Both the position numbers and the translations under genes were made by a program. The notes beneath the pieces were generated by a model, which had not been told where the DNA came from, made no database searches, and saw only the letters and a program-made list of their open reading frames with translations. Below, piece by piece: positions 52,678 to 64,000 of a stretch of 64,000 bases of DNA (positions are counted from its first letter, which is position 1; each line of letters starts with the position of its first letter). Location of the stretch: NCBI RefSeq assembly GCF_007858255.1, contig NZ_VFEU01000017.1, positions 1-64,000 of the forward strand, given 5' to 3'. Source of the DNA: Pseudomonas rhodesiae. Lineage in GTDB: Bacteria > Pseudomonadota > Gammaproteobacteria > Pseudomonadales > Pseudomonadaceae.

Positions 52678-54588
52678 TTAGTGGTCAGCCGCAGGGCCGC
52701 CGATCGGGGTCTCAGGGCGCTCATTCTGAACAACGGGCGGGGTACCTGAGGTGCCTGATCCCCCCTCCCAGTCCCGCGGCTCACGTGGCGGACGGCCTGC
52801 CATAATGTCGTCGATCTGATCGGCATCAATGGTTTCGTACTTCATCAGCGCGTCGGCCATGGCGTCCAGTTTGTCGCGGTTGTCCGTGAGAATCTGCTTG
52901 GCTGTGCCGTAGCACTGATCAATGATGCTGCGCACCTCGGAATCGATCAGCTTGGCAGTCTCACCGGAGAAACTGGCATTTTGACCGCCACCACCACGCC
53001 CCAAGAACACTTCGCCATCTTCCTCGGCATACATAAGAGGGCCGAGTTTTTCGGACAAGCCCCACTTGGTCACCATATTTCGCGCAATCTGGCTGGCGCG
53101 CATGATGTCGTTGGAGGCGCCGGTGGTCACACCGTCAAAACCCAAGGTCATCTCTTCAGCAATCCGCCCGCCATACAGCGAACAGATCTGGCTGATCAGC
53201 GCGCGCTTGGAGAGGCTGTAACGGTCTTCCTCAGGCAGGAACATCGTCACGCCAAGTGCCCGGCCTCGTGGAATGATCGACACCTTGTAGACCGGGTCGT
53301 GCTCAGGCACAACGCGGCCCACAATAGCGTGACCAGCCTCGTGGTAAGCAGTGTTCTGCTTCTCTTTTTCGGACATAACCATGGATTTGCGCTCGGCGCC
53401 CATCATGATCTTGTCTTTTGCCAGCTCGAATTCTTTCATTTCAACAATGCGCTTGCCGGTACGCGCTGCAAACAACGACGCCTCGTTCACCAAGTTGGCA
53501 AGGTCGGCACCGGAAAAACCTGGAGTGCCACGAGCAATCACCGCAGGAGCAACGTCGTCGCCCATCGGCACTTTGCGCATATGAACTTTCAGAATCTGTT
53601 CGCGTCCACGAATGTCCGGCAGGCCAACTACGACCTGACGGTCGAAACGACCTGGACGCAGCAACGCGGGGTCAAGCACATCAGGACGGTTGGTTGCGGC
53701 GATGACGATAATGCCGTCATTCATCTCGAAACCATCCATCTCCACGAGCAATTGGTTGAGCGTTTGCTCGCGCTCATCGTGACCACCGCCCATGCCCGCA
53801 CCACGATGACGACCAACGGCGTCAATTTCGTCGATAAAGATGATGCACGGCGCATGCTTCTTAGCTTGCTCGAACATATCGCGAACACGGCTTGCGCCGA
53901 CACCGACGAACATTTCGACAAAATCAGAACCGGAAATCGTGAAGAACGGCACCTTGGCTTCACCGGCAATCGCCTTGGCCAGCAAGGTTTTACCAGTACC
54001 CGGAGGACCGACCATCAGCACACCGCGCGGAATACGCCCGCCAAGACGCTGGAATTTCCCCGGATCGCGCAGGAACTCGACGAGCTCGCCCACTTCCTCT
54101 TTAGCTTCATCACAACCGGCAACGTCGGCCAGAGTGGTTTTCACCTGATCTTCGGAGAGCAGGCGTGCCTTGCTCTTCCCGAAGCTCATCGGCCCACCCT
54201 TGCCTCCCGCGCCACCTTGCATCTGACGCATGAAGAACATGAACACAGCAATGATCACCAGGATCGGGAAGCTGGCCACCAGTAATTGTGTCCAGATACT
54301 CTGCTGCTCTGGCTGTTTGCCTTCAACGACAACATGGTTATCCACCAAATCACCGATCAGACCGTTGTCCTGGATTGCCGGACGAATGGTCTTGAAGCTG
54401 TCGCCATCGGTGCGTTTGCCGGTGATCACGTAGCCATCAACCGCTACGCGCTCGACCTTTCCATCCTTAACCTGCTGGATGAAGTCGGAATAGTTGAGGG
54501 TCTGCGGCTCGTTAGGGCTGGAGAAGTTGTTCATCACCGTCACCAGGACAGCCGCGATGATCAACCACAGGATCAGATTCTTTGCCAT
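52678..54588 (-). CDS. ftsH: ATP-dependent zinc metalloprotease FtsH
   Basis: Inner-membrane AAA+ protease that degrades misfolded membrane proteins and regulators such as LpxC. 636 residues: two membrane helices (about 2-20 and 100-120), AAA domain with Walker A GPPGTGKT at 194-201, Walker B IIFIDEID and SRH, and the M41 zinc site HEAGH at 416-420. The Gly/Pro/Glu tail is disordered. ATG (MAKNLILW) chosen by family; an in-frame TTG nine bases upstream has better spacing to GAGGG and is a real alternative. Confidence 0.97.
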   Translation of the reverse strand: MAKNLILWLIIAAVLVTVMNNFSSPNEPQTLNYSDFIQQVKDGKVERVAVDGYVITGKRTDGDSFKTIRPAIQDNGLIGDLVDNHVVVEGKQPEQQSIWTQLLVASFPILVIIAVFMFFMRQMQGGAGGKGGPMSFGKSKARLLSEDQVKTTLADVAGCDEAKEEVGELVEFLRDPGKFQRLGGRIPRGVLMVGPPGTGKTLLAKAIAGEAKVPFFTISGSDFVEMFVGVGASRVRDMFEQAKKHAPCIIFIDEIDAVGRHRGAGMGGGHDEREQTLNQLLVEMDGFEMNDGIIVIAATNRPDVLDPALLRPGRFDRQVVVGLPDIRGREQILKVHMRKVPMGDDVAPAVIARGTPGFSGADLANLVNEASLFAARTGKRIVEMKEFELAKDKIMMGAERKSMVMSEKEKQNTAYHEAGHAIVGRVVPEHDPVYKVSIIPRGRALGVTMFLPEEDRYSLSKRALISQICSLYGGRIAEEMTLGFDGVTTGASNDIMRASQIARNMVTKWGLSEKLGPLMYAEEDGEVFLGRGGGGQNASFSGETAKLIDSEVRSIIDQCYGTAKQILTDNRDKLDAMADALMKYETIDADQIDDIMAGRPPREPRDWEGGSGTSGTPPVVQNERPETPIGGPAADH

Positions 54589-54788
54589 ATCGTTCAATTA
54601 ACTACCCTCTGAAGCAAGCTCCGCTGCTGGCGCGCGCTTCGCATGATATTCACCGACCTAACTTACTACATTACCTACAACTCTGGCAGGCGCCGTCTGT
54701 AACCCTTTGTGAAACTTTGACTACACAATATTCGTAAAGCTTCATGACGAAAGCGATATAAAAAAACCTATCGACTCCGTTGAAACCC

Positions 54789-55439
54789 TTAAAGACGCTC
54801 ATCACTCGCCGCGCCTTCGATTCCGCGGAACCCTCGAGCCAACAGATACTGCTCGCGGGAACGATCCCTTGAGGAGTCCGGTTTGCGCATCTGTACCTTG
54901 TCGAACAATTTACGGATGTTCTTGTGGTATTCGTCAAAACCTTCACCCTGGAAGACTTTGACCAGGAAATCTCCGCCCGGACGCAATACACGCCCTGCCA
55001 GGTCCAACGCCAATTCGCACAGGAACATGGCGCGCGGCATATCAACTGCCGGTAATCCACTCATATTGGGTGCCATATCGGAAATCACAAGGTCCACCTG
55101 CGAATTTCCCACAGCCTCAAGGATCTCGGCCAGCACTGAATCCTGGGTGAAGTCGCCGTGCACAAAGGTCACATCCGGGATGCTATCCATCTCCAGAATG
55201 TCGGAAGCGATTAATCGCCCCTGGCCACCAATCAGACGACTGGCCACCTGAGACCAGCCCCCCGGGGCGGCCCCAAGATCGATCACACTCATGCCTGGCC
55301 GGAATAATTTGTCCTTGTCCTGCAGCTCCAGCAGCTTATAGCTGGCCCGGGAACGGTAGCCGTCCTTTTGCGCCTTTTTGACGTAAGGATCGTTGAAATG
55401 TTCTTTTAGCCAGTTAAGGCTGGTTTTGGAACGGGCCAC
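54789..55439 (-). CDS. rlmE: 23S rRNA (uridine(2552)-2'-O)-methyltransferase
   Basis: Heat-shock methyltransferase (FtsJ/RrmJ) acting on U2552 of 23S rRNA in the late 50S subunit. 216 residues with SAM motif I VIDLGAAPGGWSQVAS (about 52-67), the catalytic K-D-K-E set including DMAPNMSG and LVKVFQGEG. GTG start with GAGGTGG upstream. 200 bases upstream of ftsH, the common ftsJ-ftsH pair; divergent from yhbY. Confidence 0.96.
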   Translation of the reverse strand: MARSKTSLNWLKEHFNDPYVKKAQKDGYRSRASYKLLELQDKDKLFRPGMSVIDLGAAPGGWSQVASRLIGGQGRLIASDILEMDSIPDVTFVHGDFTQDSVLAEILEAVGNSQVDLVISDMAPNMSGLPAVDMPRAMFLCELALDLAGRVLRPGGDFLVKVFQGEGFDEYHKNIRKLFDKVQMRKPDSSRDRSREQYLLARGFRGIEGAASDERL

Positions 55440-55544
55440 GGGCCACCTCGAAAATAAAACGGGTCGTGATTAACTGGGCGGTCCCGGACTCGCTCGGGTA
55501 AACTGGCCGCCGCTTTTTACAAGATCAGACGCAGGGGTCAGATT

Positions 55545-55853
55545 ATGCCGCTCACTCAAGAGCAGAAGAAACAGTACAAATCCATTGGCCACCATCTGAA
55601 ACCAGTTCTGATTGTGGCAGACAACGGTTTGACTGAGGGTGTGTTAGCTGAATTCGAGCGCGCACTCAACGATCACGAACTGATCAAGATCAAGGTCAAT
55701 ATCCTCGATCGCGAAGCACGCCTGGCTGCCATTGCAGAACTGTGCAAGGCGGGCAAAGCAGACCTGGTTCAGGTCATCGGCAAGATGGCGCTGCTGTATC
55801 GCAAGAATTTCAGCGTCAACAAACAACTGTCGAACGTTCATCGCTTCAAATGA
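55545..55853 (+). CDS. yhbY: Ribosome assembly RNA-binding protein YhbY (CRM domain)
   Basis: A 102-residue stand-alone CRM domain: LTQEQKKQYKSIGHHLKPVLIVADNGLTEGV with the GxxG-like loop, then ELIKIKVN and the C-terminal basic helix LYRKNFSVNKQ. It associates with 50S precursors. It is divergent from rlmE, which also acts on the 50S subunit, and convergent with the DUF4149 gene. Confidence 0.95.
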   Translation: MPLTQEQKKQYKSIGHHLKPVLIVADNGLTEGVLAEFERALNDHELIKIKVNILDREARLAAIAELCKAGKADLVQVIGKMALLYRKNFSVNKQLSNVHRFK

Positions 55854-55862
55854 CAAATAGGG

Positions 55863-56267
55863 TCAAGGGCGTGCTTCGCGCGCCCCGCCACTCCATCCCG
55901 GCGCAGGCTGTACAACCAGCACAAGCCCCGAGAACCCTAGTACAAGATAGCTGAATAGCCGCCAGCGCAACGCTTCCGGCAGCCAGAGATGCACAATGCA
56001 ATACATAGCGCATGCATACAGCGCCATCAACAGCAGTTGGCCGCGAATATCCCTCCACAAACTCTCCAAGCCCTCAGCCTTGATCAGCACCAACGCTTGA
56101 AGCACCACACACGCTGCGGCAAAACCCACCAGTAATGCACTGAGCAATCCGTCGAGCTCATCGATGAGCAACGGCGCCAAACCAATCAAACCGAGTGCCG
56201 GCAGCACGCCAATGTGAAGCAACCACAAGCCGCCCACCCACAACATCTGAGTGAGCTGCCATAGCAT
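55863..56267 (-). CDS. DUF4149-type small integral membrane protein
   Basis: A 134-residue hydrophobic protein with four predicted helices (LWVGGLWLLHIGVLPALGLIG, ALLVGFAAACVVLQALVLI, LLLMALYACAMYCIVHL and YLVLGFSGLVLVV). Function unknown. The ATG directly follows a hairpin (GGCGCCCG/CGGGCGCC) that ends the greA unit and lacks a Shine-Dalgarno. A TTG start at 56318 overlapping greA would add 17 residues and cannot be excluded. Last gene of the carB-greA unit. Confidence 0.75.
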   Translation of the reverse strand: MLWQLTQMLWVGGLWLLHIGVLPALGLIGLAPLLIDELDGLLSALLVGFAAACVVLQALVLIKAEGLESLWRDIRGQLLLMALYACAMYCIVHLWLPEALRWRLFSYLVLGFSGLVLVVQPAPGWSGGAREARP

Positions 56268-56295
56268 GGCGCCCGCACGAAACGGGCGCCGGGTA

Positions 56296-56774
56296 TCAGA
56301 TGTGACGAACTTCGACAATCTCGTACTCGATCACGCCACTTGGCGTTTTGACGGCCACCACGTCCCCCTCTTCCTTGGCGATCAAGGCACGTGCAATAGG
56401 CGAACCGACAGAGATTTTGCCCTGTTTGATATCAGCCTCGTCCTCACCCACGATGTGGTAAGTCACGCTTTCGTCCGTTTCAACGTTGGCGATTTCGACA
56501 GTGGTGCCGAAAATCACCTTGCCGGTGTGCGGGATAGTGGTCACATCGATGATCACAGCATTTTGCATGCGACCTTCGATATCACGAATCCGCGCCTCGA
56601 CCATACCCTGCTGCTCGCGAGCGGCGTGATATTCGGCGTTCTCCTTCAAGTCACCCAGCTCACGGGCCGTACCGATGTCCTGGCTCAGCTTCGGACGTAC
56701 GACCTTGGTCAGGTGGGCGTGCTCCTCTTCCAGGGCGCGAGCGCCCTGAACAGTCATTGGGTATTTGGTAATGC

Positions 56775-56778
<4 letters not shown>
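56296..56778 (-). CDS. greA: Transcript cleavage factor GreA
   Basis: Rescues backtracked RNA polymerase by stimulating transcript cleavage. 160 residues: N-terminal coiled coil with the acidic tip (ELGDLKENAEYHAAREQQ, about 41-58) and the FKBP-like C-terminal domain (SVGSPIARALIAKEEGD). Its ATG overlaps the carB stop by four bases (ATGA), the usual Pseudomonas carB-greA coupling. Confidence 0.97.
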
Positions 56779-59996
<3,218 letters not shown>

Positions 59997-60101
59997 GGGT
60001 TTGTCACTCAAATCCGCAGGTCAGTCGGCAAGCCGTCTTGAACAATCTTTTAGAGAGCCCGCGAGGGCCACCGGTTTCGGGGCCGCCCGCAGGCTGCTCA
60101 G

Positions 60102-61238
60102 TCAGCGTCGCTTGGCCATCTCATTGATGAAACGGTCGAACAGCGGCGCTACGTCGTTCGGGCCCGGGCTGGCTTCAGGGTGGCCCTGGAAGCTGAACGC
60201 GCTCTTGTCGGTGCGCTCGATGCCTTGCAGGGAACCGTCGAACAGCGACTTATGAATCGCGCGGACGTTGGCCGGCAAGGTGGCTTCATCCACCGCAAAA
60301 CCGTGGTTCTGGCTGGTAATCATCACGACACCAGTGTCCAGATCCTGAACAGGGTGGTTGGCGCCGTGGTGGCCGTGCCCCATTTTCAGGGTTTTAGCAC
60401 CGGAGGCCAGAGCCAGCAGTTGGTGGCCGAGGCAGATACCGAATACCGGAATCTCGGTTTCCAGTACTTCCTTAATGGCCTGGATGGCGTAGTCGCAAGG
60501 CTCAGGGTCACCCGGGCCGTTGGACAGGAACACGCCGTCCGGTTGCAGAGCCAGCACGTCGCTGGCTGGGGTCTGCGCAGGTACCACGGTCACGCGGCAG
60601 CCACGCTCGACCAGCATGCGCAGGATGTTGTACTTGACGCCGTAGTCGTAAGCGACCACGTGATAAGGCAACTCGGCAGCATCGATGGTCGCATGACTGT
60701 CTGTCTTCAAATCCCAGACCGTGGAGCGCCATTCGTACTTCTCTTTGACGCTGACGACCTTCGCCAGGTCCATGCCCTTCAGGCCAGGGAAGCCTTGTGC
60801 CGCGGCGATCGCCGCCTCTTCGGAAATATTGTCGCCGACCATGATGCAGCCGTTCTGCGAGCCTTTTTCACGCAGGATGCGCGTAAGGCGACGGGTATCG
60901 ATACCAGCGATCGCCACCACATTGTTGGCTTTGAGGTAATCGGAAAGCGACATCGTGTTGCGCCAGTTGCTCGCAACCAGTGGCAGATCACGAATCACCA
61001 ACCCCGCCGACCAGACACGATCAGACTCGACATCTTCCGGCGTAGTACCGGTGTTGCCGATATGTGGATAGGTCAGGGTAACGATCTGTTGGGCGTAGGA
61101 AGGATCGGTAAGGATTTCCTGATAGCCGGTCATGGCAGTGTTAAACACTACCTCTCCAACGGTTTGACCGTCGGCTCCAATGGCTTCGCCGCGAAAAATG
61201 CTGCCATCAGCAAGGGCGAGTATGGCTGGCTTAGTCAA
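60102..61238 (-). CDS. carA: Carbamoyl-phosphate synthase, small (glutaminase) subunit
   Basis: Hydrolyses glutamine and channels ammonia to CarB. 378 residues: N-terminal CarA domain and class I glutaminase domain with nucleophile Cys269 in GICLGHQLL and the His/Glu pair in FQGHPEASPGP. The start is TTG (61236-61238) with GGGAGG six bases upstream; no ATG fits the family N-terminus TKPAILALADGS. The TTG overlaps the stop of a short upstream ORF, and a terminator-like hairpin lies 50 bases upstream. Confidence 0.96.
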   Translation of the reverse strand: MTKPAILALADGSIFRGEAIGADGQTVGEVVFNTAMTGYQEILTDPSYAQQIVTLTYPHIGNTGTTPEDVESDRVWSAGLVIRDLPLVASNWRNTMSLSDYLKANNVVAIAGIDTRRLTRILREKGSQNGCIMVGDNISEEAAIAAAQGFPGLKGMDLAKVVSVKEKYEWRSTVWDLKTDSHATIDAAELPYHVVAYDYGVKYNILRMLVERGCRVTVVPAQTPASDVLALQPDGVFLSNGPGDPEPCDYAIQAIKEVLETEIPVFGICLGHQLLALASGAKTLKMGHGHHGANHPVQDLDTGVVMITSQNHGFAVDEATLPANVRAIHKSLFDGSLQGIERTDKSAFSFQGHPEASPGPNDVAPLFDRFINEMAKRR

Positions 61239-61327
61239 GAAGACCTCCCGTAAATAAAGCCTGAAAGGGCGATCGCAGGTTGTAAAAAAGCGGAGTGACG
61301 TATGGACACGTCACCCCGCTTGTTCAC
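61235..61327 (-). promoter_or_regulatory. carA leader: short ORF and attenuator-like terminator
   Basis: On the minus strand a stem of about 13 pairs (GCGGGGTGACGT/ACGTCACTCCGC, one mismatch, 61289-61320) with a 6-base loop is followed by T6 (61284-61289), 46 bases before carA. A short frame runs through it: from GTG at 61309 (24 codons, GGGG four bases upstream) or GTG at 61327 (30 codons), ending ...GFIYGRSS with TGA at 61235-61237, two bases of which lie in the carA TTG. A second stem CTTTAGTG/CACTAAAAG (about 61347-61365) lies upstream and shares the GTGTCCA loop. This looks like translation-coupled attenuation of carAB; the inducer (arginine or pyrimidine signal) is inference. Confidence 0.6.
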
Positions 61328-61449
61328 TGAATTATTCTGCGCGCTTTTAGTGGACACACTAAAGCTGTAGCTTACAGAAAAAGGCTTTTTGGGTCCACCG
61401 CTAATGAGCCTTGAAGGCAGGGGAATGCGACAGGACGTCGCTTAGCGGG

Positions 61450-61485
61450 TAAAAACGGGGGCTCAGGATAATCCTGAGCCCCCGT
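61450..61485 (-). terminator. Intrinsic terminator after dapB
   Basis: A 15-base inverted repeat (ACGGGGGCTCAGGAT/ATCCTGAGCCCCCGT, 61455-61485), followed by T5 on the minus strand, 13 bases past the dapB stop. Separates dapB from carAB, which must then have its own promoter in 61330-61450. Confidence 0.93.
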
Positions 61486-61497
61486 CTTGGCTACTGA

Positions 61498-62304
61498 TTA
61501 GTGCAGATCCAGCACGTCTCGCATGTCGTACAGGCCAGGCTCGCGCCCTTCCAGCCAGAGCGCGGCACGGACCGCCCCCTTGGCAAACGTCATGCGACTG
61601 GAAGCCTTGTGCGTGATCTCCAGGCGCTCGCCTTCGGCCGCGAATAGCACGGTGTGATCACCAACGACGTCCCCGCCACGAACAGTCGCGAAACCGATGG
61701 TGTCGCGCGCGCGCTCACCGGTATGCCCCTCGCGCCCGTATACCGCGACCTTTGACAAGTCGCGACCCAGCGCATCAGCGATAGCCTCGCCCATACGCAG
61801 CGCGGTACCCGAGGGTGCGTCGATTTTATGACGATGGTGCGTCTCGATAATCTCGATATCCGCTTCATCACCCAGCACCCGCGCCGCCATATCCAGCAGC
61901 TTGAGCGACAGGTTCACACCGACGCTGAAGTTGGCGGCGAACACCAAGGGGATCTCCTTGCCCGCCTCCACTAACAACTGCTTCTGCTCGGCACTCAAGC
62001 CCGTAGTGCCAATAACCATGGCCTTGCCTGCCTTGCGACAGAACGCCAGATTCTTGAGCATCACCTCGGGCAGCGTGAAATCGATCAGTACATCGAATTC
62101 ATCCGCCACCTGCTCCAGGCTGCCCGACAGCGAAACGCCGATACGCCCCAATGAGGCCAACTCACCGGCATCCGCGCCGATCAACGTGCTGCCCGGACGA
62201 ACGATCGCCGCCGTCAGCCCGGAGGCCGGTGAGCGCAACTGCACCGCTTCAACCAGCGTCTTGCCCATGCGCCCGGCAGCGCCCATTACGGCTATACGTC
62301 GCAT
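61498..62304 (-). CDS. dapB: 4-hydroxy-tetrahydrodipicolinate reductase
   Basis: NAD(P)H-dependent reductase of the diaminopimelate/lysine pathway. 268 residues with the N-terminal Rossmann GAAGRMGKTL (about 8-17), the catalytic stretch EIIETHHRHKIDAPSGTAL (general acid His, Lys, GT) and the C-terminal substrate domain. The ATG at 62304 has AAGGA at good distance; a GTG six bases upstream is less likely. 10 bases after dnaJ on the same strand. Confidence 0.96.
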   Translation of the reverse strand: MRRIAVMGAAGRMGKTLVEAVQLRSPASGLTAAIVRPGSTLIGADAGELASLGRIGVSLSGSLEQVADEFDVLIDFTLPEVMLKNLAFCRKAGKAMVIGTTGLSAEQKQLLVEAGKEIPLVFAANFSVGVNLSLKLLDMAARVLGDEADIEIIETHHRHKIDAPSGTALRMGEAIADALGRDLSKVAVYGREGHTGERARDTIGFATVRGGDVVGDHTVLFAAEGERLEITHKASSRMTFAKGAVRAALWLEGREPGLYDMRDVLDLH

Positions 62305-62314
62305 ACTCACTTCC

Positions 62315-63439
62315 TTACAGATCGCCGAAGAAGCGCTTCACGCCTTCAAAGAAACCAGTGGTTTTCGGCGAATGGGTATCATCGCCTTCCAGCGAGCTAC
62401 GGAACTCTTCGAGCAGCTCACGCTGACGGCGCCCCAGATTGACCGGTGTTTCGACCGCCACGCGGCACATTAAGTCACCCGCACCGCCACCACGTACCGG
62501 CGCAACGCCTTTGCCGCGAATACGGAACTGTTTACCGGTTTGCGTGCCTTCAGGGATCTTGAGCTTGACGCGCCCATCCAGCGTCGGAATCTCCAGCTCA
62601 CCACCCAGCGCCGCGTCGACAAAACTGATCGGCACTTCACAGAACAGATGCTTACCGTCGCGCTGGAAAATCGCGTGCTCGCGCACATTGATCACCACAT
62701 ACAGGTCACCCGTAGGCCCACCCTGAACACCCGCTTCACCTTCGCCCGACAGACGAATTCGATCACCGGTATCGACACCCGCCGGCACTTTCACCGACAA
62801 GGTTTTGTACTCTTCGACACGACCTTCGCCATGACAGGAATCGCATGGATCGGAGATGATCTTGCCCTGGCCATGGCAACGCGGGCACGTCTGCTGCACC
62901 GAGAAGAAGCCTTGTTGCATACGGACCTGGCCAATACCACCGCACGTAGGGCAGGTGATGGGCGAAGAGCCTTTCTTGGCGCCCGAACCGTCGCACGGCT
63001 TGCAGTTGACCAGCGTTGGCACACGAATATTGACGCTGGTACCGCGAACCGCTTCTTCCAGGTTCAGTTCCAGGGTGTAGCGCAAGTCGCTGCCGCGCTG
63101 CGCACCGCCACGCTGACCACCGCGGCCGCCGCCAAAGAAGTCGCTGAACACATCGCCGAAAATATCGGAGAAGTTCTGCCCACCAAAACCAGCGCCACCA
63201 CCACCCATGCTTGGGTCGACACCGGCATGGCCATACTGATCGTAGGCCGCACGTTTATTGGGATCACACAGGCATTCGTAGGCCTCATTGGCCTCTTTGA
63301 ACATTTCTTCGGATTCTTTGTTATCCGGATTACGGTCCGGGTGGTGCTTCATCGCCAGACGACGGTAAGCCTTTTTCAGCTCCGCCTCGCTGGCACCACG
63401 CTCCACACCCAAAACTTCGTAATAGTCACGCTTTGCCAT
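62315..63439 (-). CDS. dnaJ: Chaperone protein DnaJ (Hsp40)
   Basis: Co-chaperone that delivers clients to DnaK and stimulates its ATPase. 374 residues: J domain with HPD at 33-35, Gly/Phe-rich region (~75-115, GGGGAGFGGQNFSDIF), four CxxCxGxG zinc repeats (CKPCDGSG, CPTCGGIG, CPRCHGQG, CDSCHGEG) and the C-terminal client-binding domain. The start MAKRDYYEVLG is preferred over an in-frame start 12 bases upstream. Class I DnaJ, complete. Confidence 0.97.
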   Translation of the reverse strand: MAKRDYYEVLGVERGASEAELKKAYRRLAMKHHPDRNPDNKESEEMFKEANEAYECLCDPNKRAAYDQYGHAGVDPSMGGGGAGFGGQNFSDIFGDVFSDFFGGGRGGQRGGAQRGSDLRYTLELNLEEAVRGTSVNIRVPTLVNCKPCDGSGAKKGSSPITCPTCGGIGQVRMQQGFFSVQQTCPRCHGQGKIISDPCDSCHGEGRVEEYKTLSVKVPAGVDTGDRIRLSGEGEAGVQGGPTGDLYVVINVREHAIFQRDGKHLFCEVPISFVDAALGGELEIPTLDGRVKLKIPEGTQTGKQFRIRGKGVAPVRGGGAGDLMCRVAVETPVNLGRRQRELLEEFRSSLEGDDTHSPKTTGFFEGVKRFFGDL

Positions 63440-63756
63440 AAGTCTTTGCACTCTTAAGGACGTTCAGCCAGGCCCTCCTGAGCCTTGCCGAACTCGTTGA
63501 GCCCCAATACAGGCCCGGACCCAACTCACGTCAATTCAACGATCCTGGTCATCACTGCTTTCAGCCAGGCGCCCGGCCAAAAACGCGGTATTAAACCCTC
63601 GGAAAGCAGGAGCATCCCCGATCACACCGCCAGCATCCGACTGTTGTCGCATGCTGTAAAAATTCGCGTACCCCAGACACGCCAACGCGGGAGCAAGCTC
63701 CCGCGCGGCGACATCCTACCAGTCACCGCTTGAAAGCGGTCAACCGGGCGACCAAG
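63440..63756. other. dnaK-dnaJ intergenic region
   Basis: A 317-base gap without a believable gene. It contains a perfect 20-base palindrome and a weak ACCGCTT/AAGCGGT repeat (63724-63739) just past the dnaK stop. A promoter of dnaJ's own is possible, but I could not identify one. Confidence 0.5.
63686..63705. repeat. REP-like palindrome (CGCGGGAGC/GCTCCCGCG)
   Basis: A 9-base perfect inverted repeat around AA between dnaK and dnaJ. The GGGAGCAAGCTCCC core is like that of repetitive extragenic palindromes common in the P. fluorescens group. It could also weaken read-through from dnaK into dnaJ. Confidence 0.5.
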
Positions 63757-64000
63757 TTACTTCTTCTGGTCTTCTTTAACTTCTTCGAACTCAGCATCGA
63801 CAACGTCGTCATGCTTGGCTTCCGGTTCTGCCTGTTGTGCAGCGCCGTCTGCCGGCTGAGCTTGCTCTGCGTACATCTTCTGGGCCACTGGCGCAGAGAC
63901 TTTCGACAACTCTTCAATCTTGGCTTCAATGGCGGCCTTGTCGTCGCCTTTGACGGCGGCTTCCAGGGCAACCACGGCAGCTTCGATTGCAGTTTTCTCT
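63757..64000 (-). CDS. dnaK: Chaperone protein DnaK (Hsp70), 3' end only
   Basis: Last 80 or so codons, cut by the window edge. The visible part is the C-terminal helical lid (EKTAIEAAVVALEAAVKGDD, then AAIEAKIEELSKVSAPVAQKMYA) and the disordered acidic tail ending DVVDAEFEEVKEDQKK, the conserved EEV-type motif. It is upstream of dnaJ on the same strand, as in the dnaKJ operon. The ATPase and substrate domains lie outside the window. Confidence 0.95.
   Translation of the reverse strand, partial: EKTAIEAAVVALEAAVKGDDKAAIEAKIEELSKVSAPVAQKMYAEQAQPADGAAQQAEPEAKHDDVVDAEFEEVKEDQKK

Overview
The window is ordinary, compact chromosomal DNA of a Pseudomonas, most probably of the P. fluorescens complex. 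The evidence is the gene order, which follows the P. aeruginosa PA4691-PA4761 region almost gene for gene (msrQP-pssA-ilvCHI ... mrcB ... dksA-gluQRS-cbrX-cbrA-cbrB-crcZ-pcnB-folK-panBC-pgi-acs ... pnp-rpsO-truB-rbfA-infB-nusA-rimP ... secG-tpiA-glmM-folP-ftsH-rlmE ... greA-carB-carA-dapB-dnaJ-dnaK), together with GC-rich coding sequence and two Pseudomonas-type small RNAs. I see no transposase, integrase, phage gene, CRISPR array or biosynthetic cluster.

Left part (1-10.1 kb, almost all minus strand): the first ~220 bases are the promoter region of a ribosomal RNA operon that runs out of the window. Then come msrPQ (repair of oxidised periplasmic methionine), pssA (phosphatidylserine synthase), the branched-chain amino-acid operon ilvI-ilvH-ilvC with a ~260-base leader, a small YqcC-like protein, a TPR lipoprotein and the bifunctional penicillin-binding protein mrcB.

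10.1-18.2 kb: a fused phosphotransferase-like/P-loop kinase protein, a pentapeptide-repeat protein and a TfoX-C-like protein lead to an iron-responsive locus. This locus holds the Fur-controlled PrrF small RNA, a heme-type ABC importer hmuTUV without its receptor or heme chaperone, a second Fur-box-like site and a Rieske ferredoxin. SfsA and an aminotransferase follow.

18.2-37.7 kb (plus strand): dksA and gluQRS, then the carbon-catabolite module. cbrX is a small membrane ORF overlapping cbrA. CbrA is a transporter-like sensor kinase and CbrB a sigma54 activator. CbrB-type sites and a -24/-12 promoter drive crcZ, the RNA decoy that titrates Hfq/Crc. pcnB, folK, panBC (no panD), pgi and acs follow; acs carries an AAnAAnAA Crc/Hfq-type motif at its ribosome binding site, so it is a plausible target of the same circuit. 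An MpaB-like protein, a SAM methyltransferase and a DUF748/AsmA-like envelope protein end the block.

37.9-40.1 kb is the only part that looks accessory: a divergent HxlR regulator/glutathione transferase pair with an inverted-repeat operator, and a BON protein made of two nearly identical repeats.

40.1-64 kb (nearly all minus strand): the translation and RNA operons pnp, rpsO, truB, rbfA, infB, nusA, rimP, with tRNA-fMet and tRNA-Leu(GAG) and stacked terminators ahead of rimP. Then secG-tpiA, glmM, folP, ftsH, divergent rlmE/yhbY, greA-carB, carA (TTG start, leader ORF and attenuator-like terminator), dapB, dnaJ, and the 3' end of dnaK cut by the window edge. The most rewarding features are regulatory: crcZ with its interleaved sites, cbrX-cbrA coupling, PrrF, and the carA and rimP leaders. 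I did not find a convincing new protein system.
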